A stretch of DNA of 8,269 nucleotides from Lachnospiraceae bacterium (lineage in GTDB: Bacteria; Bacillota; Clostridia; Lachnospirales; Lachnospiraceae): assembly GCA_900771955.1 (NCBI GenBank), contig CAAGPW010000081.1:1-8269 (forward strand), given 5' to 3'. The notes beneath the pieces are model-generated. The model did no database searches, was not told the origin of the DNA, and saw only the letters and a list, made by a program, of their open reading frames with translations. Position 1 is the first letter of the stretch, and each line of letters starts with the position of its first letter. Both the position numbers and the translations under genes were made by a program. Below, in pieces: positions 1-5,924 of the stretch.

Positions 1-384
1 AAACCGTATCTTGCACAGGCAACGGACGGAATCCTTGTGATGGACCGGTATCTTCCATGGAAAAAGGCGGTGGAAAAAGAGGAGGGGATCGCGTTTGTGG
101 TATTTCCGTCCAACCGCGGTGGTTACTGTGCGATGAGTGTAAAAGATCCGGTCTTAAAGGAAACCAAATGCCCGTTCCCGGCTGCATGGTACGGAAAGCG
201 GGATGCGGGGCTTCAAGAGATCTCCGGTATCGCTTCGATCCGTTTTTGCCACAAGACCGGATTTATGCTGACAGCGGATGAAAAAGAGGATGCGATCCTG
301 GCATGCAGGATCAGCAGAGAACAGGAGAAAAAGGGCAGAAAGCTCTGGATGCGCATAAAAAGAGCACTTCATAAGAAAAAATAA
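1..384 (+). CDS. MYG1 family protein (DHH-like hydrolase/exonuclease), C-terminal part
   Basis: The reading frame is open from the first base, so this is the last 127 residues of a gene that starts outside the window. The GTG at 37 is internal and is not the start, because family-like sequence continues upstream of it. Seen: a Pro-Trp-Lys motif at window residues 19-21, FPSNRGGY at 35-42, FPAAWYGKRD at 59-68, SGI at 75-77 and FCHKTGF at 82-88. This order matches the C-terminal half of the MYG1/UPF0160 family. Known of the family: it is a metal-dependent, DHH-phosphoesterase-like family, and human MYG1 is described as a 3'-5' RNA exonuclease. The bacterial substrate is not established. The metal-binding N-terminal half cannot be inspected. 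The tail is very basic (KKGRK, ending in KKK). The next gene starts 12 bp after the stop, which suggests cotranscription. Family assignment is fairly sure; function is inferred. Confidence 0.82.
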   Translation, partial: KPYLAQATDGILVMDRYLPWKKAVEKEEGIAFVVFPSNRGGYCAMSVKDPVLKETKCPFPAAWYGKRDAGLQEISGIASIRFCHKTGFMLTADEKEDAILACRISREQEKKGRKLWMRIKRALHKKK

Positions 385-396
385 GGGGGAACACAT

Positions 397-858
397 ATGA
401 TATATCTTCTGATCGCAGCGGGCATCTTTGTGCTTGACTTTTTTGTAAAGCGTTACGTGGATGCACACCGGAAACTGATGGAGGAAACGCCGGTCTTAAA
501 GGGAAAGGTCATTATCCGCAAATATTATAATAAAGGGGCAGCATTGAATTTCCTGGCAAAAAAGCCGCAAAAAATGAAAAAGCTCCAGACGGTGCTTATG
601 GCGGCAGTTGGTGGAAGCTTTTTCGTGTTGCTGTTTCAGAAAGGAAAAAGAGGTGTCAAAACGGCGCTTGCCATGATCCTTGGCGGCGGTGCGAGCAATC
701 TATATGACCGTTTCACCAAAGGACATGTCGTGGATTACTTCAGTTTCCGGTCGCGTCACAAGTACCTTTCCGGCATAATTTTTAATCTGTCAGACTTTTT
801 TGTGTTTTTTGGTGCAGCGCTGCTCGTGCTGTTAGGGAAGAAGGACGGAAGAAAATAA
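397..858 (+). CDS. lspA: Signal peptidase II-like protein (lipoprotein signal peptidase)
   Basis: Membrane aspartyl protease of the LspA family (153 aa, normal length), which cleaves the signal peptide from diacylglyceryl-prolipoproteins. The family blocks appear in order: D14 with K18 in the first helix, N45-K-G-A, GGGASNLYDR at 96-105 containing the presumed catalytic D104, VVD at 111-113, and FNLSDF at 129-134 containing the second catalytic D133. Hydrophobic segments lie near residues 2-17, 64-81, 88-102 and 128-146. The start is fixed by AAGGGGGA at 383-390, 6 bp before the ATG. It differs from the usual housekeeping enzyme: Ser100 stands where Gly normally precedes the conserved Asn, and the extracellular portion is Lys/Arg-rich. 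It may be a second, divergent LspA paralogue. Family is confident; whether it is the main enzyme is open. Confidence 0.85.
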   Translation: MIYLLIAAGIFVLDFFVKRYVDAHRKLMEETPVLKGKVIIRKYYNKGAALNFLAKKPQKMKKLQTVLMAAVGGSFFVLLFQKGKRGVKTALAMILGGGASNLYDRFTKGHVVDYFSFRSRHKYLSGIIFNLSDFFVFFGAALLVLLGKKDGRK

Positions 859-864
859 AGCAGC

Positions 865-918
865 AAAAAAAAGGCTGTTGCCCTCTGCATAAAAAGCAAA
901 GCGGCAAAGCCTTTTTTT
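865..918. terminator. Bidirectional intrinsic terminator between convergent lspA and csp
   Basis: A run of eight A (865-872) is followed by GGC, a small mismatch and TGCC (left arm to about 881). The right arm GGCA, AA, GCC and a run of seven T ends near 918. The A-tract and T-tract flank the stem, so it can stop transcription from lspA on the plus strand and read-through from the cold-shock gene on the minus strand. The loop is about 20 bases and contains a small TGC/GCA pairing. Confidence 0.8.
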
Positions 919-1011
919 CTTAATCACATTTTTGTTCCTTATATCTTAGTCCTAATAAAAAATCGAAATTCTATATTACAGAGAAAGGTACATTGAAAAA
1001 AACGGGCTGAT

Positions 1012-1042
1012 TAAAATTGTTTCCTTCTGATAATAAGGAAGC
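1012..1042 (-). terminator. Possible weak terminator or 3' hairpin of the cold-shock gene
   Basis: On the minus strand, right after the csp stop, GCTTCCTT (1042-1035) can pair with AAGGAAAC (1026-1019) with one mismatch around an 8-base loop. Only a short, interrupted U-rich stretch (ATTTTAA) follows, so it is a poor intrinsic terminator. It may act as a 3'-end stabiliser, with the strong hairpin at 865-918 as the real stop. Confidence 0.35.
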
Positions 1043-1047
1043 AGTAA

Positions 1048-1245
1048 TTAGCAGACTGTTACGTTGACAGCCTGAGGACCTTTTGCGCCTTCGGTAACGT
1101 CGAATTCTACGTTAGCGCCTTCTTCTAAGGATTTGAATCCCTGCATGTTCAGTCCTGAGTAGTGTACGAATACATCCTTTCCTTCTTCATCGGAGATGAA
1201 TCCGTAACCCTTCTGATTGTTGAACCACTTAACTGTACCTTTCAT
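1048..1245 (-). CDS. csp: CspA-family cold-shock protein
   Basis: A 65-residue single-domain cold-shock protein that binds single-stranded RNA/DNA and acts as an RNA chaperone in the cytoplasm. The OB-fold signature is clear: GTVKWFN at residues 3-9, RNP1 KGYGFI at 12-17, RNP2 VFVHY at 25-29, and the family C-terminal pattern GPQAVNV at 56-62. Length is typical of the family. The start is fixed by a strong GGAGG (1251-1255 on the complementary strand) at normal spacing. The final residue is Cys, slightly unusual but harmless. It is transcribed on its own from a promoter just downstream (in transcript sense) of the DUF5721-like gene. The leader is only about 40 nt, so the long structured leader that controls E. 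coli cspA is absent. Identification is near certain; which paralogue it is cannot be told. Confidence 0.97.
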   Translation of the reverse strand: MKGTVKWFNNQKGYGFISDEEGKDVFVHYSGLNMQGFKSLEEGANVEFDVTEGAKGPQAVNVTVC

Positions 1246-1291
1246 TTCAGTACCTCCAAAATTAATCTATCATGCCATTTGGCACAGGTTC

Positions 1292-1320
1292 AGAATAGCA
1301 TACATTATTCCAAAAGTAAA
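1292..1320 (-). promoter_or_regulatory. Predicted sigma-A promoter of the cold-shock gene
   Basis: On the minus strand, TTTACT (1320-1315, 4/6 match to the -35 consensus) is separated by exactly 17 bp from TATTCT (1297-1292, 4/6). An extended TG lies one base upstream of the -10. Transcription would start near 1285, giving a leader of about 40 nt. A small TGCC-ATTT-GGCA dyad (1273-1284) lies at the predicted start of the transcript. Confidence 0.55.
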
Positions 1321-1325
1321 GGAAA

Positions 1326-1832
1326 TTACGAAAGTATTTCGTAGGAAATACCGTGATTTTTCAGGAAACGACAGACTAATTCGTCCCATTCTGTTTCAAA
1401 GGAGCGGTCAGTGGAAAAGATGCGGCAGGAAACGCCGGTGGTACAGGTAAGCATCTGATCTTTAAAATGCAGATTCAGATAGACACCTGAGATATCATTT
1501 TCCGAGAAAGAGCTGCCGGTGCAAAGGAGCGTATTTTTTAAGTTTTCAGGAGAGAGCATAAACACAAATTTAAAAAAGGAAGGGGTGCGTTTCCCTTTGA
1601 TCAGGTCAAAGCAGGTTGAACGGAACAGCGAAAACGGTGCAGTGGAAAGTCCGGTTAGTCCGAGGATTTCCAGTTCATCCGTGGAATAAAAGGAAGTGTT
1701 CAGATGGCCGTCAATGCGGTAGGTGACTGCGGTGGTGATCACGGCCTCGGGCATGAGAAAATGGTCAAATAAATCGGTTTTTAAAAGCTTTGCCATAAAG
1801 TCCCTGACATCCGTAATCTGTAATGAAATCAT
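1326..1832 (-). CDS. DUF5721-like conserved hypothetical protein
   Basis: A 168-residue soluble protein with no signal peptide or membrane segment. It begins MISLQITDVRDFMAKLL, contains a middle region with TYRIDGHLN (residues 37-45) and a short LIKGKRTPSFFKFVF stretch, and ends with NHGISYEIL. I recognise the overall pattern as DUF5721, a family of unknown function found mainly in Lachnospiraceae; this assignment is from memory of the family, not a search. The start is fixed by AGGAGG at 1839-1844 (complementary strand), 6 bp before the ATG. It has its own promoter with a direct repeat around the -10 box. It is divergent from the M18 aminopeptidase and lies just upstream of the csp gene. No catalytic motif can be named and no function is proposed. 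Confidence 0.8.
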   Translation of the reverse strand: MISLQITDVRDFMAKLLKTDLFDHFLMPEAVITTAVTYRIDGHLNTSFYSTDELEILGLTGLSTAPFSLFRSTCFDLIKGKRTPSFFKFVFMLSPENLKNTLLCTGSSFSENDISGVYLNLHFKDQMLTCTTGVSCRIFSTDRSFETEWDELVCRFLKNHGISYEILS

Positions 1833-1857
1833 AAAATCCCTCCTGCTTTTTTCATGA

Positions 1858-1881
1858 TATAACGGTTAAATTATAACGGTT
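1858..1881. repeat. Direct repeat TATAACGGTT x2 over the DUF5721 promoter
   Basis: The 10-base sequence TATAACGGTT occurs exactly at 1858-1867 and 1872-1881, a 14-bp period. On the minus strand the second unit overlaps the predicted -10 box and the first covers the predicted transcription start. It could be an operator bound by a protein that reads direct repeats; the regulator is unknown. Confidence 0.5.
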
Positions 1882-1898
1882 TAAAATGCCAAGCGCAA
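1870..1898 (-). promoter_or_regulatory. Predicted promoter of the DUF5721-like gene
   Basis: On the minus strand a perfect TATAAT (1875-1870) is preceded, after exactly 17 bp, by TTGCGC (1898-1893, 3/6 match to the -35 consensus). Transcription would start near 1863, about 30 nt before the ATG at 1832. Confidence 0.6.
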
Positions 1899-1928
1899 TC
1901 ACAATGGAAAGATTTTTTGAGGCAGCTA

Positions 1929-1957
1929 TCGAAAAATGAAAAAAAATATAGTAGAAT
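1929..1957 (+). promoter_or_regulatory. Predicted promoter of the M18 aminopeptidase gene
   Basis: TCGAAA (1929-1934, 4/6 match to the -35 consensus), a 17-bp A-rich spacer, and TAGAAT (1952-1957, 5/6 match to -10). The start would fall close to the ribosome binding site at 1965-1970, so the leader is very short. TATAGT at 1947-1952 is an alternative -10 but has no good partner. Confidence 0.45.
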
Positions 1958-1979
1958 ACAAAGCAGGAGGAATCAGGAT

Positions 1980-3248
1980 ATGACAGAATTGGAAGAATTA
2001 TTTTCATTGCTGGAGGAGGGCACTTCTCCTTATCAGGTGGTGTTACATACGGAAGAAAATTTAAAACAGGCAGGTTTTACGGGACTTTCTTTTGGAGAGC
2101 CGTGGCAGCTTTCCACAGGTGGTAAGTATTATGTAAACCATCATGGCTCCACTGTTTTTGCATTTACAATGCCGGAAAAGACAGAGTTTACGGGAAATAT
2201 CCGTATTGCAGCGGCACACACGGATTTTCCGTGTCTGCGCATCAAACCGAATCCGGATGTCAAAACCGCGTCCTATGCACAGGTCAATGTGGAAGTCTAT
2301 GGCGGAGCAATCTTAAATACCTGGCTTGACCGGCCGCTCAGCGCAGCGGGCCGTGTGGCGGTAAGAAGTGATAAGATATTTTGCCCGGATATCCGCTATG
2401 TGGATTTAAAGAAGCCGGTCTTTACGATACCGAATCTGGCGATCCATATGAACCGTGAGGTGAATAAGGGCGTTGAGTTAAACAAGCAGATCGATATGAT
2501 CCCGCTGTTTGGGATGGAAACGTCTTTCCTTTCTTATCTGGCGCAGGAGCTTTCAGTAAAAGAAGAGGATATTCTGGATTATGAACTTTATATTTACTGT
2601 GCGGAAAAACCGCTTCCGGTCGGAGGCAGGGAAGAATTCATTTCTTCGCCACGTCTGGATAATCTGACGAGTGTGGCGGCACTGACCGCAGCAATCCAAA
2701 AGGCACATCCGCGGGATGGTATCAACGTCATCGCGCTTTTTGATCATGAAGAGATCGGCAGCCGGACTAAGCAGGGCGCAGGTTCCTTTATGTTAAATGA
2801 ACTCTTAGACAAGATCCTGCTCACGACAGGGCATGATACAGTTGCGGCAAAGGAAGCAAAATACAACAGCATGATGCTTTCTGTTGATGTGGCGCATGCA
2901 CTGCATCCGAATCAGATGGGTAAAATGGATATTACAAATAAACCGGTGCTCGGTCAGGGCTTCTGTATCAAGGAAGCATGCTCACAATCCTATGCGACAG
3001 ACTGCGAGGCGATCGGTGCAGTAGAACAGTTATGCCGGGCAAAGCAGATTCCGTATCAGAAATTTGTAAATCGTTCGGATATTCCGGGAGGAAGTACACT
3101 CGGATCGATCGCATCCGCACTGCTTCCGGTAAAGACCGTGGATATCGGGCTTCCGTTGCTTGCGATGCATTCCGCCAGAGAACTGATGGGAAAGGATGAC
3201 TTAAAGGCACTGTGTGACTGCGTGTGCGAGTTCTTCAGCGTTTGTTAA
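1980..3248 (+). CDS. M18 family aminopeptidase (aspartyl aminopeptidase type)
   Basis: A 422-residue cytosolic metalloaminopeptidase that removes N-terminal (in characterised members, often acidic) residues from peptides using two zinc ions. Metal and catalytic residues of family M18 are visible in order: H80 in AAHTDFP (with D82), the bridging D227 in SPRLDNL, the general base E257 and zinc ligand E258 in DHEEIGS, D303 in SVDVAHA, and H397 in LAMHSARE. The GGSTLG motif lies at 370-375. Length is near the family norm of about 425-480. The frame stays open for 21 codons upstream, but the ATG at 1980 is preferred: AGGAGG at 1965-1970 is 9 bp away, and the extension overlaps the promoter and is Lys/Arg/Asn-rich without family resemblance. 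It is divergent from the DUF5721-like gene and followed after 61 bp by a lipoprotein gene. All active-site residues are intact. Confidence 0.95.
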   Translation: MTELEELFSLLEEGTSPYQVVLHTEENLKQAGFTGLSFGEPWQLSTGGKYYVNHHGSTVFAFTMPEKTEFTGNIRIAAAHTDFPCLRIKPNPDVKTASYAQVNVEVYGGAILNTWLDRPLSAAGRVAVRSDKIFCPDIRYVDLKKPVFTIPNLAIHMNREVNKGVELNKQIDMIPLFGMETSFLSYLAQELSVKEEDILDYELYIYCAEKPLPVGGREEFISSPRLDNLTSVAALTAAIQKAHPRDGINVIALFDHEEIGSRTKQGAGSFMLNELLDKILLTTGHDTVAAKEAKYNSMMLSVDVAHALHPNQMGKMDITNKPVLGQGFCIKEACSQSYATDCEAIGAVEQLCRAKQIPYQKFVNRSDIPGGSTLGSIASALLPVKTVDIGLPLLAMHSARELMGKDDLKALCDCVCEFFSVC

Positions 3249-3309
3249 AAGCGGTGCTCCGCAGTCTGGAATATAACTGTGTAACAAAAAAGAAGTTGAG
3301 AGGGACAAT

Positions 3310-4500
3310 ATGCTTGGAAAGAGAAAAAAATGGCTGATGTCCGGAATAGTGGCGCTGGTGCTTGTGACCTGCGGCTGTTCTTCTGCAGAAGTGGAAGGAA
3401 TCAAAGAAGGTATCCTGTCAGCCACAGAAAAGCTTGCGGTGCAGGAAACGAAAAAGCAGACATCGCAGACAGAGCAGACGACAGAAACGGAAGAAAACGA
3501 CATCGTCGGGATCTCGGACGGAAAATATGCATATGGCTGTCTGGATGACGAGACAAAAAAGGTCTATGATGAGATCCTGCATGTGATCCTGCAACAGCAG
3601 GAGAGCATCATGGTGTCTACGCTGGATGAAACGGTACTGGATCTTGCATACTGTGCGGTCAATGCGGACTATGGCGGACTTTTCTGGGTGTCCGGTTACC
3701 AGTATACGCGGTATATGGTGGGAGACCAGCAGACGGGACTTGCATTTTCTCCGCAGTATACCATGAGCTATGAGGAACGGCAGAATATGCAGGCATCCAT
3801 TGATGCAAGTGTAGATCAGATACTTTCCGGCATATCGATCACGGACAGCGACTATGACAAGGCAAAATATGTCTACGAAAAGCTGATACAGACGGTGGAT
3901 TATGTGCCGGATGCCGCAAACAATCAGAATATCATCAGTGTATTTCTGGGCGGTCAGACCGTCTGTCAGGGTTATGCCTGTGCCACGCAGTATCTGCTTA
4001 ATCTTTTGGATATTCCGGGTGTGATCGTTACCGGAACTGCGAATGGGCAGACACATGCCTGGAATCTTGCGCTGCTTGATGGAAACTACTATTATATTGA
4101 TACGACGTGGGGTGATCCGACCTATGGAAATGCAGGAGAAGACAAGGGAGAGATCAGCTATGATTATCTGAATCTGACGACCGCTGAGATCACGAAGACG
4201 CACACGATGACAGTGGATTTTCCGCTGCCGGACTGTACGGCGATCGAGGATAATTACTATGTGCGTGAGGGACACTACTATACAGACTGGTATCCGGAGG
4301 AGATTGGTGCGCTCTATCAGGCGGCATGGGAAAACGGAACCGGACCGGTGGCGGTAAAATTTGCCGATTCAGCATTGTATACAGAGGCAAAGGAATACTT
4401 TATTTCCGGTCAGCATATCGGGGACTTCTGTAGCGGTTTGAGATCGTTCCGTTACCGGGAAAACCAGGAACTTGGCGTGCTTACCGTATATTTTCAATAA
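3310..4500 (+). CDS. Lipoprotein with transglutaminase-like domain
   Basis: A 396-residue predicted surface lipoprotein. Residues 1-20 form a signal peptide (basic KRKK, then a hydrophobic core), followed by LVTCGCSS. The lipidated Cys is C21 or C23, and neither site is a textbook lipobox. A Gln/Thr/Glu-rich flexible linker spans about 44-63. The region about 180-285 carries a transglutaminase-like (papain-fold) triad: C219 in TVCQGYA, H249 in GQTHAWN and D264 in YYIDTTWGD. Known of the fold: such domains act as cysteine proteases, transglutaminases or peptidoglycan/peptide-modifying enzymes. The substrate cannot be told from sequence. The C-terminal stretch (about 310-396) is Tyr-rich and unassigned. 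The ATG at 3310 has GAGAGGGA at 3298-3305. The gene could be cotranscribed with the upstream aminopeptidase, since no convincing separate promoter or terminator is seen in the 61-bp gap. Confidence 0.88.
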   Translation: MLGKRKKWLMSGIVALVLVTCGCSSAEVEGIKEGILSATEKLAVQETKKQTSQTEQTTETEENDIVGISDGKYAYGCLDDETKKVYDEILHVILQQQESIMVSTLDETVLDLAYCAVNADYGGLFWVSGYQYTRYMVGDQQTGLAFSPQYTMSYEERQNMQASIDASVDQILSGISITDSDYDKAKYVYEKLIQTVDYVPDAANNQNIISVFLGGQTVCQGYACATQYLLNLLDIPGVIVTGTANGQTHAWNLALLDGNYYYIDTTWGDPTYGNAGEDKGEISYDYLNLTTAEITKTHTMTVDFPLPDCTAIEDNYYVREGHYYTDWYPEEIGALYQAAWENGTGPVAVKFADSALYTEAKEYFISGQHIGDFCSGLRSFRYRENQELGVLTVYFQ

Positions 4501-4528
4501 CTTTTATTCTTTTTTTATAAAATACCTC

Positions 4529-4557
4529 TTTTCAATTGGTAATATTTGTGCTACTAT
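4529..4557 (+). promoter_or_regulatory. Predicted promoter of degV
   Basis: TTTTCA (4529-4534, 4/6), a 17-bp spacer and TACTAT (4552-4557, 4/6), with an extended TG at 4549-4550. Transcription would start near 4564, inside the left arm of the adjacent inverted repeat. Confidence 0.55.
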
Positions 4558-4582
4558 CATGTAGTAATAAAAACTACATGAT
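4556..4582. repeat. Perfect 10-bp inverted repeat, likely operator of degV
   Basis: ATCATGTAGT (4556-4565), a 7-base AATAAAA spacer, and its exact reverse complement ACTACATGAT (4573-4582). The left arm touches the -10 box and covers the predicted transcription start, and the right arm ends 15 bp before the degV ATG. Because transcription would start inside the left arm, a protein-binding operator fits better than an RNA hairpin. I do not recognise the regulator. Confidence 0.65.
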
Positions 4583-4597
4583 GCAGAGGAAAAGAAA

Positions 4598-5434
4598 ATG
4601 ACATATAAAATTATACTTGACAGTTGTGGAGAACTTACCGATGTGATGAAGCAGGATGGACATTTCTGCAACGTCGCACTGGAGCTGAGTGTGGATGACT
4701 ATCACATTACCGATGACGAGAGCTTCAATCAGGCAGATTTCCTGCGCCGGGTCAGAGAGAGCAAGAACTGTCCGAAATCGTCCTGTCCTTCTCCGGAGAG
4801 TTACATCAATGCGTTCGGCGATGCGGAACATATTTATATGATCACACTCTCTTCGAACCTAAGCGGTTCTTACAACAGTGCGGAACTTGCAAAAAATATC
4901 TATATTGAGGAGCATCCGGATGCGGATATCCATGTATTTGATTCCCGGTCTGCTTCGGTCGGTCAGACACTGATCGGTTTAAAAGTGCAGGAACTGGAGG
5001 AAAAAGGTCTGGATTTTGACAGTATCATCATGCAGACCGAGGCGTATATCAATGAGCAGAATACGTTTTTTGTACTGGAGACACTGGATACGCTGCGCAA
5101 AAACGGACGTCTCAGCAATCTGAAGGCTGTTGTGGCAAGCGCACTCAGCATAAAGCCGGTGATGGGGGCAACTCCGGAAGGTACGATCTGTCAGCTCGGT
5201 CAGGCGAGAGGTATGACGAAGGCACTGGATAAGCTGGTTCAGAATGTGGTTGAAAAGACGAAAGACAGCGAAAACCGTATCCTTGCCATCGCACACTGTA
5301 ATTGTCCGAAGCGTGCACAGTTTGTCAGGGAAAAGCTGGAAAAACTGGCAAAATTTAAAGACATTATTGTGGTGGATACTGCGGGTGTCAGCACAATGTA
5401 TGCAAATGACGGCGGAATCATCATTGCAGTATAA
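4598..5434 (+). CDS. degV: DegV family protein (FakB-like fatty-acid-binding)
   Basis: A 278-residue cytosolic protein of the DegV/FakB family. Known members bind a fatty acid and, with the kinase FakA, feed exogenous fatty acids into phospholipid synthesis. Seen: an N-terminal KIILDSCGEL (residues 4-13), SSCPSP at 61-66 where FakB has its TSQPS-type loop, SSNLSGSYNSA at 85-95, DSRSAS at 115-120, LDTLRKNGRLS at 163-173, SIKPVM at 184-189 and YANDGG at 268-273 near the end. The C-terminal motif differs from FakB, where a His-Thr-Gly-Pro-Gly segment supplies a fatty-acid-contacting His; here the aligned position is probably Y268. The ATG has GAGG at 4586-4589, 8 bp upstream. The promoter carries a perfect inverted repeat. 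No fakA gene is present in the window. The family call is firm; the ligand is inferred. Confidence 0.93.
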   Translation: MTYKIILDSCGELTDVMKQDGHFCNVALELSVDDYHITDDESFNQADFLRRVRESKNCPKSSCPSPESYINAFGDAEHIYMITLSSNLSGSYNSAELAKNIYIEEHPDADIHVFDSRSASVGQTLIGLKVQELEEKGLDFDSIIMQTEAYINEQNTFFVLETLDTLRKNGRLSNLKAVVASALSIKPVMGATPEGTICQLGQARGMTKALDKLVQNVVEKTKDSENRILAIAHCNCPKRAQFVREKLEKLAKFKDIIVVDTAGVSTMYANDGGIIIAV

Positions 5435-5497
5435 CGACAGAGAAACTGTGGCATAATAAAGATATATCGTATAGTGAAGAGACAGGAGACAGACAGC

Positions 5498-5923
5498 GTG
5501 AGGACGGCAGAACATACCGGAAACAAAAAGAAACTGGCACTTGCAGTTATCCTTATTGTGGTTTTACTCGCAGTATTTGCCGGCATTTACCGGTTTTTTG
5601 CACCGAAATCCGCAGCGGGAAACAAGGATTATACGCTTGCGGTGGTGGATGATGCAGGAAATACTGTGAATTATCAGGCATCCACGGATGCGGAATATTT
5701 ACGGCAGGCTTTGGAGGAACTGGAAAAGGCAGAGGATTTTTCCATAGAAGGCGAAGAGGAAAGCTATGGGTTGTATATTAAAACGGTAAACGGTGTTACC
5801 GCTGATTATGATACAGATGGTGCATACTGGTCGATCTATGTGAATGGTGAATATGCGACAAACGGTGTGGATTCCCAGCCGGTCAATGACGGCGATGCCT
5901 ATCGCCTTGTTTATGAGAAATAA
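5498..5923 (+). CDS. Membrane-anchored DUF4430 domain protein
   Basis: A 141-residue exported or membrane-anchored protein. The GTG at 5498 is chosen because AGGAG (5484-5488) lies 9 bp upstream; the earlier in-frame GTG at 5474 has no ribosome binding site. After a short basic stretch (NKKK) a hydrophobic helix spans about 13-31 and has no lipobox Cys, so it is either an uncleaved anchor or a signal peptide cut near APKSAAG. Residues about 43-141 are extracellular and fit DUF4430: LYIKTVNG at 92-99, YWSIYVNGEYA at 110-120, GVDSQPVNDGDAY at 123-135. This domain resembles the C-terminal domain of transcobalamin/intrinsic factor and often occurs beside ECF uptake proteins in Firmicutes. The next gene, an S-component, starts 1 bp after the stop, so the two products very likely act together. 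The ligand is unknown; cobalamin or a relative is a guess from the family. Confidence 0.85.
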   Translation: MRTAEHTGNKKKLALAVILIVVLLAVFAGIYRFFAPKSAAGNKDYTLAVVDDAGNTVNYQASTDAEYLRQALEELEKAEDFSIEGEEESYGLYIKTVNGVTADYDTDGAYWSIYVNGEYATNGVDSQPVNDGDAYRLVYEK

Positions 5924-5924
5924 T

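Noticed and set aside
1917..1979. N-terminal extension of the M18 aminopeptidase
   Set aside because: The extension covers the promoter and the AGGAGG site; ATG 1980 has ideal spacing and gives the normal family N-terminus.
3251..3277. Hairpin GCGG-TGCT-CCGC and TATAAC as terminator or promoter between the aminopeptidase and lipoprotein genes
   Set aside because: The 4-bp stem has no U-tract, and the TATAAC has no -35 partner at 16-18 bp.
3418..4275. 285-codon open frame on the minus strand opposite the lipoprotein gene
   Set aside because: It lies wholly antisense to a gene with clear domain motifs, has Arg/Ile-rich composition typical of a shadow frame, and no promoter or ribosome binding site.
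4501..4530. T-rich stretch after the lipoprotein stop as an intrinsic terminator
   Set aside because: No stable GC stem precedes the T-run.
5474..5497. Upstream GTG start for the DUF4430 gene
   Set aside because: No ribosome binding site precedes it, whereas GTG 5498 has AGGAG 9 bp upstream.
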